This document shows positions 31,150 through 41,612 of a stretch of DNA of 64,000 bases, one piece after another. The stretch is from Diploptera punctata (taxonomy: Eukaryota > Arthropoda > Insecta > Blattodea > Blaberidae). Each line of letters opens with the position of its first letter. The stretch's first letter is position 1. The notes under the pieces are model-generated. The model saw only the letters and a program-made list of their open reading frames with translations. It had not been told where the DNA came from and did no database searches. Where the stretch lies: positions 756,501 to 820,500 of the forward strand of contig JASPKZ010005708.1 of assembly GCA_030220185.1 (NCBI GenBank), written 5' to 3'. The translations under genes and the position numbers were made by a program.

Positions 31150-31890
31150 GTTGACTATTTAACTCATGTCCCAAATGGGAGTCAATGACCAATCACGTTT
31201 CAATGAATTTTGTTACAGCCAATGACAGCCGTGATCCACCTCGCTATTTATCAATTCTGTTTACCAAAATAAAGAAAGTTCCCTTTTTAATATTTTGAAC
31301 AGGTCATTATTTTGGAGTGACTGACTCTCCGACAAATACGTTGAATGTAGCAAATAATGAATTGATTCCTTCGAACTATACGTTTGACAATGCTGTGTTC
31401 AATAATTGTGTTTTTAAATATTGATTTTACTGATTTTTTTTTCCTAAAAATAATGTTGGTTATAATACAGTTTGATGTGTTATATTTTTTCTCCACTAAG
31501 GTGCATTCTTACAATATTGCGATTTTAGTGGGTTATCGCTGATTGCGATTCTATTTGGCAGTAAATAATATGATCAAGTTTCAGGGAATAAACATAACCA
31601 CACATTTCTGGTTTGTTTTCAAACATCGCCGTTTACATTAAATATATAAATATTTTAAAATACCGGTAACTATATTTCAATACAGATTTTTTAGTAAATA
31701 GCTTAATTTTATTCGTTAAATAGTCTTAACAAATAGTTGAATGCAGCTGAGGGAGAAACGTCTGGTAGGAACATCAGTAATGGACCATGGCCACAAAGCC
31801 CGGAATCACTCAGTCTTAACAAATGCCACTCTTGATTTCCAAACCCTCTAAATAAATTGGAAATATCACTCATGGCATTACTTATGATAA
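31150..31890 (+). repeat. Repeat family X, longest copy
   Basis: Starts ttgactatttaactcatgtc, ccaaatgggagtcaatgacc and runs through gagtgactgactctccgac, acatcgccgtttacattaaa to gtggcattacttatgataaa. It includes a 77-bp insertion at 31735-31811. No coding capacity or terminal inverted repeats; class unknown. Confidence 0.78.
31735..31811. mobile_element. 77-bp insertion with 13-bp direct repeats
   Basis: agtcttaacaaat occurs at 31722-31734 and 31812-31824, exactly flanking 77 bp absent from the other family X copies (29.38, 29.5, 52.98 kb), where aacaaat continues directly into gccactcttg. The inserted piece (gagggagaaacgtctggtag) is not recognised; it may be the 3' end of a retroposon. Confidence 0.75.
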
Positions 31891-31944
31891 AGGAATACTT
31901 TTTTGTTGTATTACTGTGTATTTTATACATGGTAATGGCTTTGA

Positions 31945-32052
31945 TATAAACCTGCCCAAGCTGCGTTTCGTCCACTACGAAACCCATATGGAGTGATTGA
32001 GACGATCTCGGGACCCCGGCGATACGAGGCGAGCTTCTAATCGCTTGCGCAA
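31945..32052 (-). mobile_element. SINE family D, head and start of body
   Basis: The minus strand reads gcgcaagcgattagaagctc, gccggggtcccgagatcg, tcactccatatgggtttcgt, aacgcagcttgggcaggttt: same order as 18.74 kb. Confidence 0.78.
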
Positions 32053-32154
32053 AACAACTAGACAATTAAAACAATATATAGTTCTACTATTAATAAAGAG
32101 ATGGCTAGAGTCTATTTTAATTGTGAGAACAAAGCAATGACATATGGTCTTCAA

Positions 32155-32173
32155 TTTTTTTTTTTTTTTTTTT
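32155..32173. repeat. Poly-T tract
   Basis: About nineteen T, the likely A-tail (minus strand) of the adjacent SINE. Confidence 0.9.
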
Positions 32174-32194
32174 CAATTCGAGCTATTTTTTTAA

Positions 32195-32410
32195 ATTTCT
32201 TTCTTTGTCGTTTTTCTTTCTTTTACACTGTTGTTCCTTTTTGTTTTACCTTTGTTAACCTTTTTTTAATCTTATTCACACATACAAACACAAGACAGGA
32301 CACTCACCCAGACCCAAGGCGGAGATTTAAAATCCCCTACCCCGCCAAGAATCGAACCCGGGTCGCCGGAGTGGAAGGTAGGGACTCTACCGGCTACGCC
32401 ACAGGGACGA
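32195..32410 (-). mobile_element. SINE family H, copy 1
   Basis: Minus strand: tRNA-like head cgtagccggtagagtccc, accttccactccggcgac, ccgggttcgattcttggcgg (box B), then a body with tgggtctgggtgagtg and gtgtttgtatgtgtgaataa. Arranged head-to-tail with copy 2. Confidence 0.8.
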
Positions 32411-32444
32411 ACGATTTATAAATATTTTTCCTTTTAATTTTTTT

Positions 32445-32648
32445 CTTGTTCCTCTCTTCGTTTACACTGTTTTCCTTATTGTTTCACCTTTTTTTGTTAA
32501 CTTTCTGTTATTCACACATACAGACACAAGGATAGGACACAGACCCAGACCCAAGGAGGAGACTAAAAATCCTCTATCCCGCCGGGAATCGAACCCGGGT
32601 CGCCGGAGTGGAAGGTAGGGACTCTACCGACTACGCTACGGCGACGGA
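32445..32648 (-). mobile_element. SINE family H, copy 2
   Basis: Same order as copy 1: cgccgtagcgtagtcggtag head, gggttcgattcccggcgg box B, then ctgggtctgggtctgtgtcc. Separated from copy 1 by about 35 bp, so either a tandem duplication or a SINE dimer. Confidence 0.8.
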
Positions 32649-32654
32649 CATTAG

Positions 32655-33100
32655 CTAAAACCGTATCAATAAGAAATGGAATCGGATATTTGGTCCCAAC
32701 TACACCTTACAATAAGATACATAAAACGGATGTTATCTTGCAAACACATTCTTTTATCAGTATTGGATCATATTTTTATTGTGTTTATAGTATCTTGGGT
32801 GAGGTTATGTTAGCAACGCCGTAAATAAAATTTTCTGCAATATAATACAGTATTATGGGTTATTATTAAGATATATAAATTGACTCTCAGCCAATATGTG
32901 ATTGTAGGTTTCACTCTTATTTCTGTATTGAAATCAGTTTCATAATCGATGACAAACGTTTGTCCTTGTACTCGATATCTCTCTCTCTTTTTTTACGCGT
33001 GAATTTTTTATGGTATTTATAAGTTAGAGTAGGCTTAATATGAATAAACTTCTAACTAATGCGTGGTTGGGCATTATTTTTCCATATAATAGTAATAATA
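32655..33100. other. AT-rich DNA, no gene seen
   Basis: No supported frame. Confidence 0.45.
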
Positions 33101-33105
33101 TTAAT

Positions 33106-33442
33106 TGGAATAGTAAGAGGTTAAGACTACCGCTTTCTAGACACTCCGCAAGATATCTTATCTAGGTTCTCACCCTGTGCAACGACCGTCTTGATCCCAC
33201 AATGTAGGTCTGGTACTCATTTCAGTTAGGGCTTACCATGATGTTGATAAAGTCTTCCTTGTAAAGTTAGTACTTTACATAGAAACATAGTCCCACATAT
33301 CATTCTGGCTTCCCTAAATTATATAATGATTTTGATCTATTTTGACCTTGAGGTATCTCTCCAAAGTCCAACAACAATATGCAGAAAAAATGGACTACTG
33401 ATAATAACTACGATCATTTAAGTGGAACAGTATTAAATATAT

Positions 33443-33445
<3 letters not shown>
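33106..33445 (-). repeat. Direct duplication, copy 1, carrying a SINE A-like body
   Basis: Matches 33788-34130 over about 340 bp: gactaccgctttctagacac, ggttctcaccctgtgcaacg, catatcattctggcttccct, ccaaagtccaacaacaatat. The first 140 bp resemble the family A body on the minus strand (ctggtactcatttcagttag). Confidence 0.78.

Positions 33446-33486
<41 letters not shown>
33446..33486. repeat. (att)n microsatellite
   Basis: About fourteen units directly after duplication copy 1. Confidence 0.97.
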
Positions 33487-33487
<1 letters not shown>

Positions 33488-33682
33488 GAGTTATTATAAC
33501 AGTATGGAAGGATTGGATCGATTATGGATTATTTGTAATCTTACAGAGAAAATTTGAAATCACACTATCAACAATGTGTCTCCATCTAGTGTACCATAAT
33601 TAATCCTGAATTACTATCTTATGGGCATGAGATCTTTGGGAACACAAATCATGTTTTAAGAGACCTAACGAGACGTGAGGGA

Positions 33683-33683
<1 letters not shown>

Positions 33684-33721
<38 letters not shown>
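33684..33721. repeat. (att)n microsatellite
   Basis: About twelve units between the two duplication copies. Confidence 0.97.
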
Positions 33722-33787
33722 GCTCTTAATGGATAGTTCTAAAAAATATAAGTAGTAAAAGTGAAGTAATTTCACTACAGGCCTTTG

Positions 33788-34130
33788 GAGATCCTTGGAA
33801 TAGTTAGAGATTAAGACTACCGCTTTCTAGACAGTCCGCAGCTAGGTTCTCAACCCTGTGCAACGATCGTCTTGATCCCACAATATATGTCTGGTACTCA
33901 TTTCAGTTAGGGCTGACCACGATGTTGATAGAAAATCCTCCTTGTAAAGTTAGTACTTTAAATAGAAACATGGTCCTACATATCATTCTGGCTTCCCTAA
34001 ATTTTATAATGATTTTGAACTATTTTGACTTTGAGTTATCTCTCCAAAGTCCAACAACAATATGCAGAAAAATATGGACTGCTGTTTATAACTATGATCA
34101 TTTTAAGTGGAACAGTATTAAATGTATGTA
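33788..34130 (-). repeat. Direct duplication, copy 2
   Basis: Second copy of the 340-bp unit, ending gtggaacagtattaaatgta as in copy 1 (33422-33440), offset about 685 bp. Confidence 0.78.
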
Positions 34131-34147
34131 ATAAAAAAATAAACGAA

Positions 34148-34235
34148 ACAAGTCACCGGGGATGGAACCCGGGCCCACTGCATACGAGGCAGCGACATTA
34201 TCTCGAGACCACAGCGGTGGATATACAAGGGGTTT
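34148..34235 (-). mobile_element. tRNA-derived SINE head, family C-like
   Basis: Minus strand: ccaccgctgtggtctcgaga, tgcctcgtatgcagtgggcc, cgggttccatccccggtgac. Same head as family C at 41.6 kb but with C for G in box B (ggttccatcc) and a different body. Confidence 0.75.
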
Positions 34236-34239
34236 TGGA

Positions 34240-35115
34240 ATATAGAGCTCGGAATATGTATAGCGTCTACTGGCCTTACTGCGAATGGGACGCTCTGTGG
34301 ATAGCTCGAGTACAAGCAGTAAGAACTTAACAAAAATAACAATCAAAGTGAAAATGTTCACCTAAAGTAGACATGCCAGACTTTAAATGTGTCCTCTTCG
34401 TTTCTTGTGGAGTATCCCTATTGTTAAAATCCGCAGTTGTTGTAGATGATATTTTCTTACATCCGTCATGAGAGTTCATAAAGAAGAAACTTTAGACGCG
34501 TGTGTAAAGTTTGAGAAATAAACAAATGCCATACGCAGGGTACCGCCCCCTTGTGTTATGAAACCATGGGAGCATCATCTGCCTTTCACTTGTTTTTTAT
34601 CTAATATTCTCCTCCTCTAACAATTGAAAGATGATAATTTATTGAGGCTTAGCTTTCACCAAAATCTTAAATCTTCTCGCTCTATGGATTTTCAGGAAGT
34701 TAAAATTGAACACCGAATGCGTAAATTGGGAATATTGTGTCTTAATGGGAATTAAAACTTTATTTTGCCGTGATAAGATACCGCATTATGATTTTTTCTT
34801 TTAAGATATAATTCCACGGATTTGCCTCATCTTTTTGATGACAAAATAGTACACTGTGATTAATGTAAATTATTGTTGAATTTACATGTAACACCATGTT
34901 TTAAAAAAAATCAGTAAAGTATATGATACTAAATCATATTTACATAATGAAATCACGAATAAAATATGTGGATTAAAATAATGTATTTTTATTAAGAATA
35001 ACTTACTGTACTAAGCCGTATTTATAATTTTTGCCGTCCCGGGTCATAAACAAACGGAAGTTCTCAGCGTATAAGAATTTAACATAAATGCATTAAAAGG
35101 CATAATAACAATTGT
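34240..35115. other. AT-rich DNA, no gene seen
   Basis: Frames near 34250-34360 are shadows of the SINE. Otherwise stop-rich. Confidence 0.45.
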
Positions 35116-35117
35116 AT

Positions 35118-35118
<1 letters not shown>

Positions 35119-35157
<39 letters not shown>
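35119..35157. repeat. (at)n microsatellite
   Basis: About nineteen at units. Confidence 0.97.
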
Positions 35158-35158
<1 letters not shown>

Positions 35159-35227
35159 GATCTAATAGCCCGGAAAATGTTCATTTCAATTGAAAGTTCT
35201 ATGTACTCACGTAACGGAAATTAATAG

Positions 35228-35462
35228 TGTAGTTGGTTGAAGCATTACCCTACGAACCAGATGCTATAGGATTCAGGATTTTTGAACTGGCGGCACCGAG
35301 ACCCTGGTCTACTCAGCTCTAATTTATGAGTACCAGACTCATGTTCTGGAGTATAAATGGCCGTCACACCCGGCTGACATCTCTCTGCGATTTTCTATAA
35401 AGGTGGGATCTATAACTCCTTCCTATGCTAAGATCCTCCAAAAACCTGCAGTGGATCTATTT
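35228..35462 (+). mobile_element. SINE family A, degenerate
   Basis: Decayed head (gtagttggttgaagcattac) with body phrases ggattcaggatttttgaact, ggcggcaccgagaccctgg, gagtaccagactcatgttct, aatggccgtcacacccggct, aaaggtgggatctataac. Confidence 0.75.
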
Positions 35463-35464
35463 AC

Positions 35465-36000
35465 CCTTTTTGTACACATACAAAATATATATCTACCTAT
35501 ACATGTCTTATTGTAATTGTTTAATGCAGAAATATAGTAATATTTACTGTACTCCCAGTAAAAGAAAGCTCCCGAACGGGGATGACAGTGTAATGCGGAG
35601 GGGGGAGGTGTTGGGTTTAAATGCAGTTGGATTCCTCGAATACCTTTGGCCATTGATGATGTGGCGATTGTTGTACCGTTGTACTACACATAACGAATTA
35701 GATTGGTTGGTACAGATTCCTGCTATCTAGCAACGTTTATTGTATTAATTTGACTATTGCATTCATATGACGTCACACTAGTTATTAATGTTATATTAAA
35801 TGTTGTATTAGTATTATATGTTATATTAGTTTTTAATTATGCTTACAGCGCGTTGCCAAACTAAACTCGCGCGGCGTTCGGCTCAGCCGCATTCATTCTT
35901 GGGACTTTCTTTCTCTGGGAGTACAGTAAAATCATAACAATAAGGAAGTTATAAGTTTTAGTATTCTAGACCATAGACATCAAACCACTGTACTTGTTTT
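35465..36000. other. Unassigned DNA
   Basis: Two overlapping frames at 35423-35730 on opposite strands have no motif. A GC-richer piece (ctcgcgcggcgttcggctca) lies at 35868-35887. Confidence 0.4.
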
Positions 36001-36006
36001 ATGTTA

Positions 36007-36954
36007 CAGTGAAACCTGTTTTAGCCGGAACCTTTATAAGACGGAAACCTGTAGAGACGGAAAGAAATCTCCAGAATGGTCCCGTTTTATATGAAAATTC
36101 GGCCTGTATAAGCCGGAAACCTTCATAATGCGGAAACGGAATGGTTTTTAAGGTATTATTAGTTAATTTGTACCTCAGTAAGACGGAAAATGTTTGTTAA
36201 GCACGTTCTAATTACAATATTAATGACCACACGTGAAAATTCTGCATATGACGCTACTGATTATATCGTTTTACCGTCTAGTAAAGTAAAAAGTAAAGTG
36301 ATCCCACAACAGGTCCGGAGGCCCTTGGGGTAGTAGGAGGTTAAGGTTCCCACTTTTTGTAGACAATCGGCATTTTATGTCAGCCGAGTTGTCAGCCCTG
36401 CGTGACGGCCGCCTTTACCCCCAGAACAAGCGCCTGGTACTCATTTCCGTTAGAGGCTGAGTCGACCCCAGGGACATAGTGCCGCCAGAGGGTTTGGGTC
36501 AGTATAAAAATCCTGACCCCAACGGGACTTGAACCCTCGACCCTCCGGCTTGTAGCTCAGTGCCTTAACCACTACGCTACGGCGTGCTTTACCGTCTTAC
36601 GTTGCCATTGTATTGCTTATGTTAGACAGCGGGGAATCCCTCGCTTTTCCTTGCCTGCTTACGTAACCTGCGAAGGAGTTGGGAAACTCTTCAGTCCTCC
36701 TGTAGTTGAGTTCCTTCTCGTTTTTGTGTAATAGAGTTGTTTTGTATTGCTGTGCAAATTGTGCTGTGTTACATACACTACTTTGTCTGTATTTCAGTTC
36801 AATACGTTATGTCTTTAAAGCGTGCATGTAAAACCCTTACACTGCGTGAGAAAATTCAAGCTTGTAATTTGGGAACCCTTTATAAGAAGGAAAACCGCCA
36901 AGACGGAAATATATTTAAGGAACCGCCATGTTCCTTCATAGGCAGGTTTTACTA
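36007..36954 (+). mobile_element. Tigger/pogo-like deletion derivative carrying a SINE
   Basis: The left end cagtgaaacctgttttagcc follows TA (36005-36006); the right end complement tagtaaaacctgcctatga precedes TA (36955-36956). Subterminal ccggaaacc/gacggaaa motifs repeat at both ends. The interior encodes a CENP-B-like N-terminus (36809 on), then jumps to the 3' end. Removing the 308-bp SINE leaves about 630 bp. Confidence 0.78.
36280..36587 (-). mobile_element. SINE family A inserted in the Tigger element
   Basis: Flanked by tttaccgtct (36270-36279 and 36588-36597), a 10-bp target duplication. Minus strand: head gccgtagcgtagtggttaag with box B gggttcaagtcccg, followed by the complete body to tgttgtgggatcac. 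Confidence 0.92.
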
Positions 36955-36967
36955 TACTGTGTTATGA
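36809..36967 (+). pseudogene. Tigger-like transposase N-terminus, truncated by internal deletion
   Basis: ATG 36809 opens MSLKRACKTLTLREKIQACN, matching the start of CENP-B/Tigger DNA-binding domains (KRK-x-LTL-x-EKI). After about 20-25 codons the frame runs into the right terminal repeat (KKENRQDGN, read from gaaggaaaaccgcc) and a stop at 36965. The DDE domain is absent. Upstream, tctgtatttcag at 36786-36797 could be an old splice acceptor. Confidence 0.68.
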
Positions 36968-36969
36968 AT

Positions 36970-37330
36970 TTCCTTTTTAGTATTATAGGCTTACAAATAC
37001 AAAAGTTTGTATTATTAGCATGTATAGGCCTACTAAATTTCAACTGGTATTAGCCTTATAGCAAGGAGAAAAAAATATTTATATGCTATTAAAAATAGAG
37101 GAACCCATGTTTTAACCGAAGCTACAAAATAAATATTGAAGCAATTTAATGTTTTATCTTTTGTAATTATGAATTGAAGATTTATGTAAAATTAGAATAA
37201 ACAGTCAAACAATGTTTTATTCTACAGTATTAGAAATAGGAACAAATTATCATTTGTAACAGAAAACAAAGTGGAAATTTGAGATTATTATTTAAGGAAT
37301 CAATGTTTTCGTGGTTATTTCAACACTCAG
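36970..37330. other. AT-rich DNA, no gene seen
   Basis: Stop-rich; contains a TAGGCCTA at 37025-37032. May include the 3' flank of the Tc1 element, whose end was not found. Confidence 0.45.
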
Positions 37331-37333
37331 TAC

Positions 37334-37862
37334 TTAGTGTCCTCCGTGAGCTTCAATGACTGCATTACACCTACGAGGCATGCTTCGCAGAAGTCTTCTT
37401 ACAGAAACTTGTGAGATTCTCTTCCATTCCTCGGTGAGTGCATTTGAAGTTCTTCCAGGTTCTGTGGCAGCTTACGAACAAGTTTTTCCAGCTTATCCCA
37501 CATATGCTCGATCGGATTAAGGTCTGGACTGCATGCAGGCCAGTCCATCACCCGAAATTGGCATTCTTGCAGGACATCTCTGATAGTATGTGCTATATTA
37601 TCATGCAGTAGACTGAAATTAGAGTCCATACCATAAAGTATACGACATGTTGAAGAATAATGTCGTTCATGTGCCATGGGACAACGACAACCTCTGTCTG
37701 AGACTCAATAGTAATCCCTGCCCAAACCATAACCGAACCATCTCCAAATCTGTCACTTTCAATAATTGTGGATGGATCAAAACGTTTACCAGGACGACTC
37801 CATACAGTTGTACGACCATCAGAACTCGTTAAACGAAATCTTGATTCGTCCGTGAATATAAC
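37334..37862 (-). pseudogene. Tc1-like transposase, C-terminal two thirds, frameshifted
   Basis: Catalytic blocks of a Tc1-family DDE transposase in order on the minus strand: FTDESRF (first Asp, 37842-37856), RTTVWSRPGKRFDP, GDGSVMVWAGI, HDNIAHTIRDVLQECQF (second Asp), WPACSPDLNPIEHMWDKLEK (third acidic residue, Glu in NPIE), then RSMPRRCNAVIEAHGGH and a stop at 37334-37336. At least two frameshifts (near 37670 and 37430) separate these. No terminal repeats recognised; the upstream side runs into a microsatellite at 37877. Confidence 0.88.
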
Positions 37863-37874
37863 ACACTTCCATTG

Positions 37875-37876
<2 letters not shown>

Positions 37877-37936
<60 letters not shown>
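37877..37936. repeat. (tg)n(ta)n(tg)n microsatellite
   Basis: Compound dinucleotide run directly upstream of the third tRNA-like module. Confidence 0.95.
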
Positions 37937-38019
37937 ATTAGATTTGCCCGGTGGTGTAATGGATAACACGCTGAAGTACCAATCCGGGTTCTTCAGGGAC
38001 AAGTCCCATGACTAATACA
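37934..38019 (+). repeat. tRNA-like module in inverted repeats, copy 3
   Basis: Keeps cggtggtgtaatggataaca, cacgctg and the gtacc anticodon-loop segment, but the 3' half is rearranged: CTGAA pairs with TTCAG around an enlarged loop and ggga-caag-tccc replaces the T-arm. Flanks tgtattag and ctaataca form a perfect 8-bp inverted repeat, different in sequence from copies 1 and 2. Confidence 0.6.
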
Positions 38020-38024
38020 GCCTT

Positions 38025-39185
38025 GTTTGATAGAATAAATCAGAAAGATTTAAAATTAATGTAACTTCCCTCTGTGAACAGAAATATGAGCAAACTATAT
38101 CATAGATGGCAGATGGTTATTAAGGAAATAAAAGGAGGGTGTTAAACTGGATTCAGTTAACTGACGTATGGATCATTAAAAATCTTGGTGAATGCGGGTG
38201 TGGTGAAAATAAAATGGTACAAAGAATTTTTAATAGATAAGGGAAAGAAACATGATATTTGACTGATTTATTATGTTGTCAATTTGAAGTAAAATAAACG
38301 CTTCATCAATTTGATGGAGTGGAACAATGTTAACAAAAAGGTATTAACTTTCGGAATGTCTATTTGTTTTGATTTATGAGCCTCATATTTCTCGGTATTA
38401 CATCTGATATGTCTCCAAAGTTCACGATAAGAACACATGAAGTAAGTGGAAGTTTCGCTTGCGTGTAAAAGAAAATTTTAAATGCAATTCATTCACCTGC
38501 TATGTCAACTTTCACATGAGAGATTATAAATATAAAAAAATGTACGAAGTGAAATTGCCAGACTGCAAACTTGAAAGCCATAAAATAAGATGTCTGTCTG
38601 CGATATCGCATTTTGCCGTTTCCTAGATAGATTAACCTCGCCCAAACAAAATTGTATATATAAAATTAGCAGCTAGCATCAGTAATTGCACTGCATTTGT
38701 CCAATATAGGTCAAGGTCTTCTACTTTTCATCATGAGAAACGTTCTGGCAGGTACTGAACGGAACTGAACACAAGTTCACTGTACTATGTCTTTGACTTC
38801 ACAAAATGCTCTATATACTTGTGCACATTAGACGCGACCATAGGACCTCGTCCTTAGGGTAGATAATTTACCACTGCTTAAGCTATTCTTACCATTTCCA
38901 TAACCAGTCGAAACAGTTTTAGATATCATACACAACTCTCTTTTTTTTTACATATCTAAATACCAAAATATTTAATCATAAACATATCTAACGAAATGTT
39001 AAGTTCTAATAATAACATGCAGACTTAATATCGAGATAAAATTATTACTCCGTCTATTTTGATAAAGTTTATTTTGTTTTGTTTTGTTTTGTATTGTGTA
39101 ATGTTATTTATTTAATTTGAGAGAAATGAACAAGTAGAGAAACACACAATATACCAGATAAATTAAAAGTTATTTTTTTAAATGC
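38025..39185. other. Unassigned AT-rich DNA
   Basis: No frame with a motif. A (gtttt)n run lies at about 39071-39092. Confidence 0.45.
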
Positions 39186-39189
39186 CCTG

Positions 39190-39455
39190 ACTTGTCATTT
39201 CGATATTTCTGGTGTTCTCTCCTGGCATTGGCTTAATTGTAACCCACTTCTGAAGTTGGGGCGCCTAGAAGGTGGAGTCACATTACCCCGATGATATGAT
39301 GGATGATAAATGATAATGAAGCGCCAGGAGAATTCTTAACCTAAACTTAACCTAAATTCCAGACCATGGGCAACCACAGGAATGATTCACTTTATGGAAA
39401 AAATCCTTAGGACAATATTCAGAAACGCTGACCACTAGCCCACGAGGCTGGTGAA
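39190..39455 (-). mobile_element. SINE family I
   Basis: Minus strand: tRNA-like head agcctcgtgggctagtggtc (box A gggctagtggtcagc), then gtttctgaatattgtcctaa, cctgtggttgcccatggtct, and a tail-proximal gactccaccttctaggcgcc. Only copy in the window, so boundaries are approximate. Confidence 0.55.
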
Positions 39456-39519
39456 GTTCAGAAGTTCAAAATATAGTTGAAGACATTCAGAATTATCAAA
39501 TATATTGTTTACAACATGT

Positions 39520-39690
39520 CCAAAGATTGGACCCACCTAGCTTTTCTAAATTAGCATTGCAGTATCAACCTAAAGGACGTCGAGATACAGGAAGACCAAA
39601 TCTAAGGTGGACTGACCAACATCATTTTGAGATCTCGTAGGAAAGGCTAAAAACGATCTAAACCTAAATAAGTTCATGATGATGATAATC
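39520..39690 (+). mobile_element. LINE ORF2 C-terminal remnant
   Basis: caacctaaaggacgtcgaga, tacaggaagaccaaatctaa, ggtggactgacca corresponds to QPKGRRDTGRPNLRWTDQ, and ataagttcatgatgatgata is the usual end. Frame broken by indels. Confidence 0.6.
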
Positions 39691-39971
39691 GCGATTTAAT
39701 TATTTTTCCAAGGCCGAAATGTAGTTTTAATGTATGTTTTTGGGGGAACACTTATAATAAGACCGGATTTTTAGTTTCTAAAAGTTGAGATTGCAACACA
39801 GTATAGTGATAAAATTAATTTAGTAAGTCTTTATATCCAATCAACTGAATTATTTTATAATATAACTTACAAAAACGTTTCTCAATAAGTTTTGTGTGGG
39901 ATCTAGCAGTATTATATTTATATTATACATCTTACTTTTAAATTAAAAATAAATAATGCTCTATTTACATC

Positions 39972-40165
39972 GAGTTCCGGTGGAGTCAGGATTTTAAAAT
40001 TGGTGTAGGCCTAAAGCTTTTGGTGGCACCAGCCTTTAACGGTAATGAGTACATAGACATAATTTCTGTGTGTAAAGGTGGCCGCCACGCAGACGTGCTG
40101 ATTTGTCTAGAAAGGTGGGAGCTTTAACCTCCTACATCCCCAAGGTCTGTAGTGGGATCACTACA
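39972..40165 (+). mobile_element. SINE family A, 5'-truncated
   Basis: Starts at the head's end (gagttccggtggagtcagga) and keeps aaaggtggccgccacgcaga, tttgtctagaaaggtgggag, tcctacatccccaaggtctg, agtgggatcacta. Contains TAGGCCTA at 40006-40013. Confidence 0.78.
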
Positions 40166-40169
40166 AAAT

Positions 40170-41445
40170 GACGCAAGTATATGTAATAGCATACTTCTAA
40201 TTAGACTATTAAAATATCTGGATTTATTTTCTAATAGTATCATTCGTGTTTTATCTGTATGAGAATTACTGCAATTAGCCGTATATTAATTTATTTCCTG
40301 GTGTTAAAAACTGATTTCTTTACAATTAAGCGAGATTCAAGTTTTGGCTTCTAAAAGGATCTTATTAAAATTCCTCTTTTCCTCTTTGGAAATAATATTT
40401 AAGACTGGTTTTGTGTAACTTAAGCCGAGATGTGCAGTTCCGTATGTAGGATTTTGACCTTTGTTGACGTCAATTTCATCTGATTTAGAATGCTGATTTG
40501 TGTAGGTTGTTATCGGACAATCTGCGTTCTAATGGAAGTTCCATCCATATATCTCTTTTATTTACATTGAGTATTCTTAATTTATCAGTTCTCATTAAAA
40601 TTAGTTACTATATTATTTCATTATTAAACATTATAGTAGAATGAAAACTTGAGTATCATTCCGCGTATTATGTAAAATACCTGTAAGTAACGTTTAATGA
40701 CAACACATTTCTCACATTTGTAAGTTAATTTATGTAAATGTGTCCAAATACGTAATAATACTTCTCATTTCAATACAACAGAGTAATATAAATTAACATA
40801 ATTTTAAAGAATCATGTAAATACATAATAGTTACAATATTTTTTAAGAAAAGAAACACATTTTGTCACGGAAATTGCATTACATTCACTTAAAAATTACT
40901 TTTCAAGCTGTAATAATAGTGACTTTCATTTTAGAGCTACATGGAATGTCAATTATTTTTGTCGTTTACGTAATTACGTCTTATATATTTTTGAGAAATA
41001 TATGTAGCGTGTTTTGTTAAAAGGTTGGTAAATAACACCTCTGTTTTATAAATAAATTGTCTCCAGTCATTTTATCTCTACGGCGCAAACAATAGGTTAG
41101 GAAATTTCATAAAAACAATTATTAAAAAAAGTTTGTTTGGAAGATGTAAAGTTGCCTGAAGACCCAATGCAGTGATTAGTGAGGCACACCATCCCCTGGT
41201 CCTCAATTATGTGAAGTAGTAAGCATTTGTCAGGTCCCATCTCCTCTCATAATGAGCTCCAGATAATGGTGTTGAAGACACTGGAGATGATTTTTTTCTT
41301 TCTTTTTTTTCTTCTGATATACAAGAAGTTAGGAAATCTATTTTACTCTCAGCTACTTCTTTCAGTGGCGGCTCTAGACATCATCTATGGTATGTTTGGT
41401 AAATCGACATTTTATTTTGTTATTTTTTAAATACTTGGAATAAAT
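40170..41445. other. Unassigned AT-rich DNA
   Basis: A hydrophobic 67-codon frame at 41227-41430 is AT-driven. No gene or repeat recognised. Confidence 0.45.
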
Positions 41446-41448
41446 GAC

Positions 41449-41450
<2 letters not shown>

Positions 41451-41488
<38 letters not shown>
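41451..41488. repeat. (at)n microsatellite
   Basis: About nineteen at units. Confidence 0.97.
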
Positions 41489-41490
<2 letters not shown>

Positions 41491-41612
41491 CCTCATTTCT
41501 TAAAATGCAAAGTATAATGACATAACTATTATTGGTATTATGTATTTTTTTTTTAATCTCTCATGAAATAACTACTAACTAAAATACGTAATTTTACTCT
41601 ATATATTGGTAA

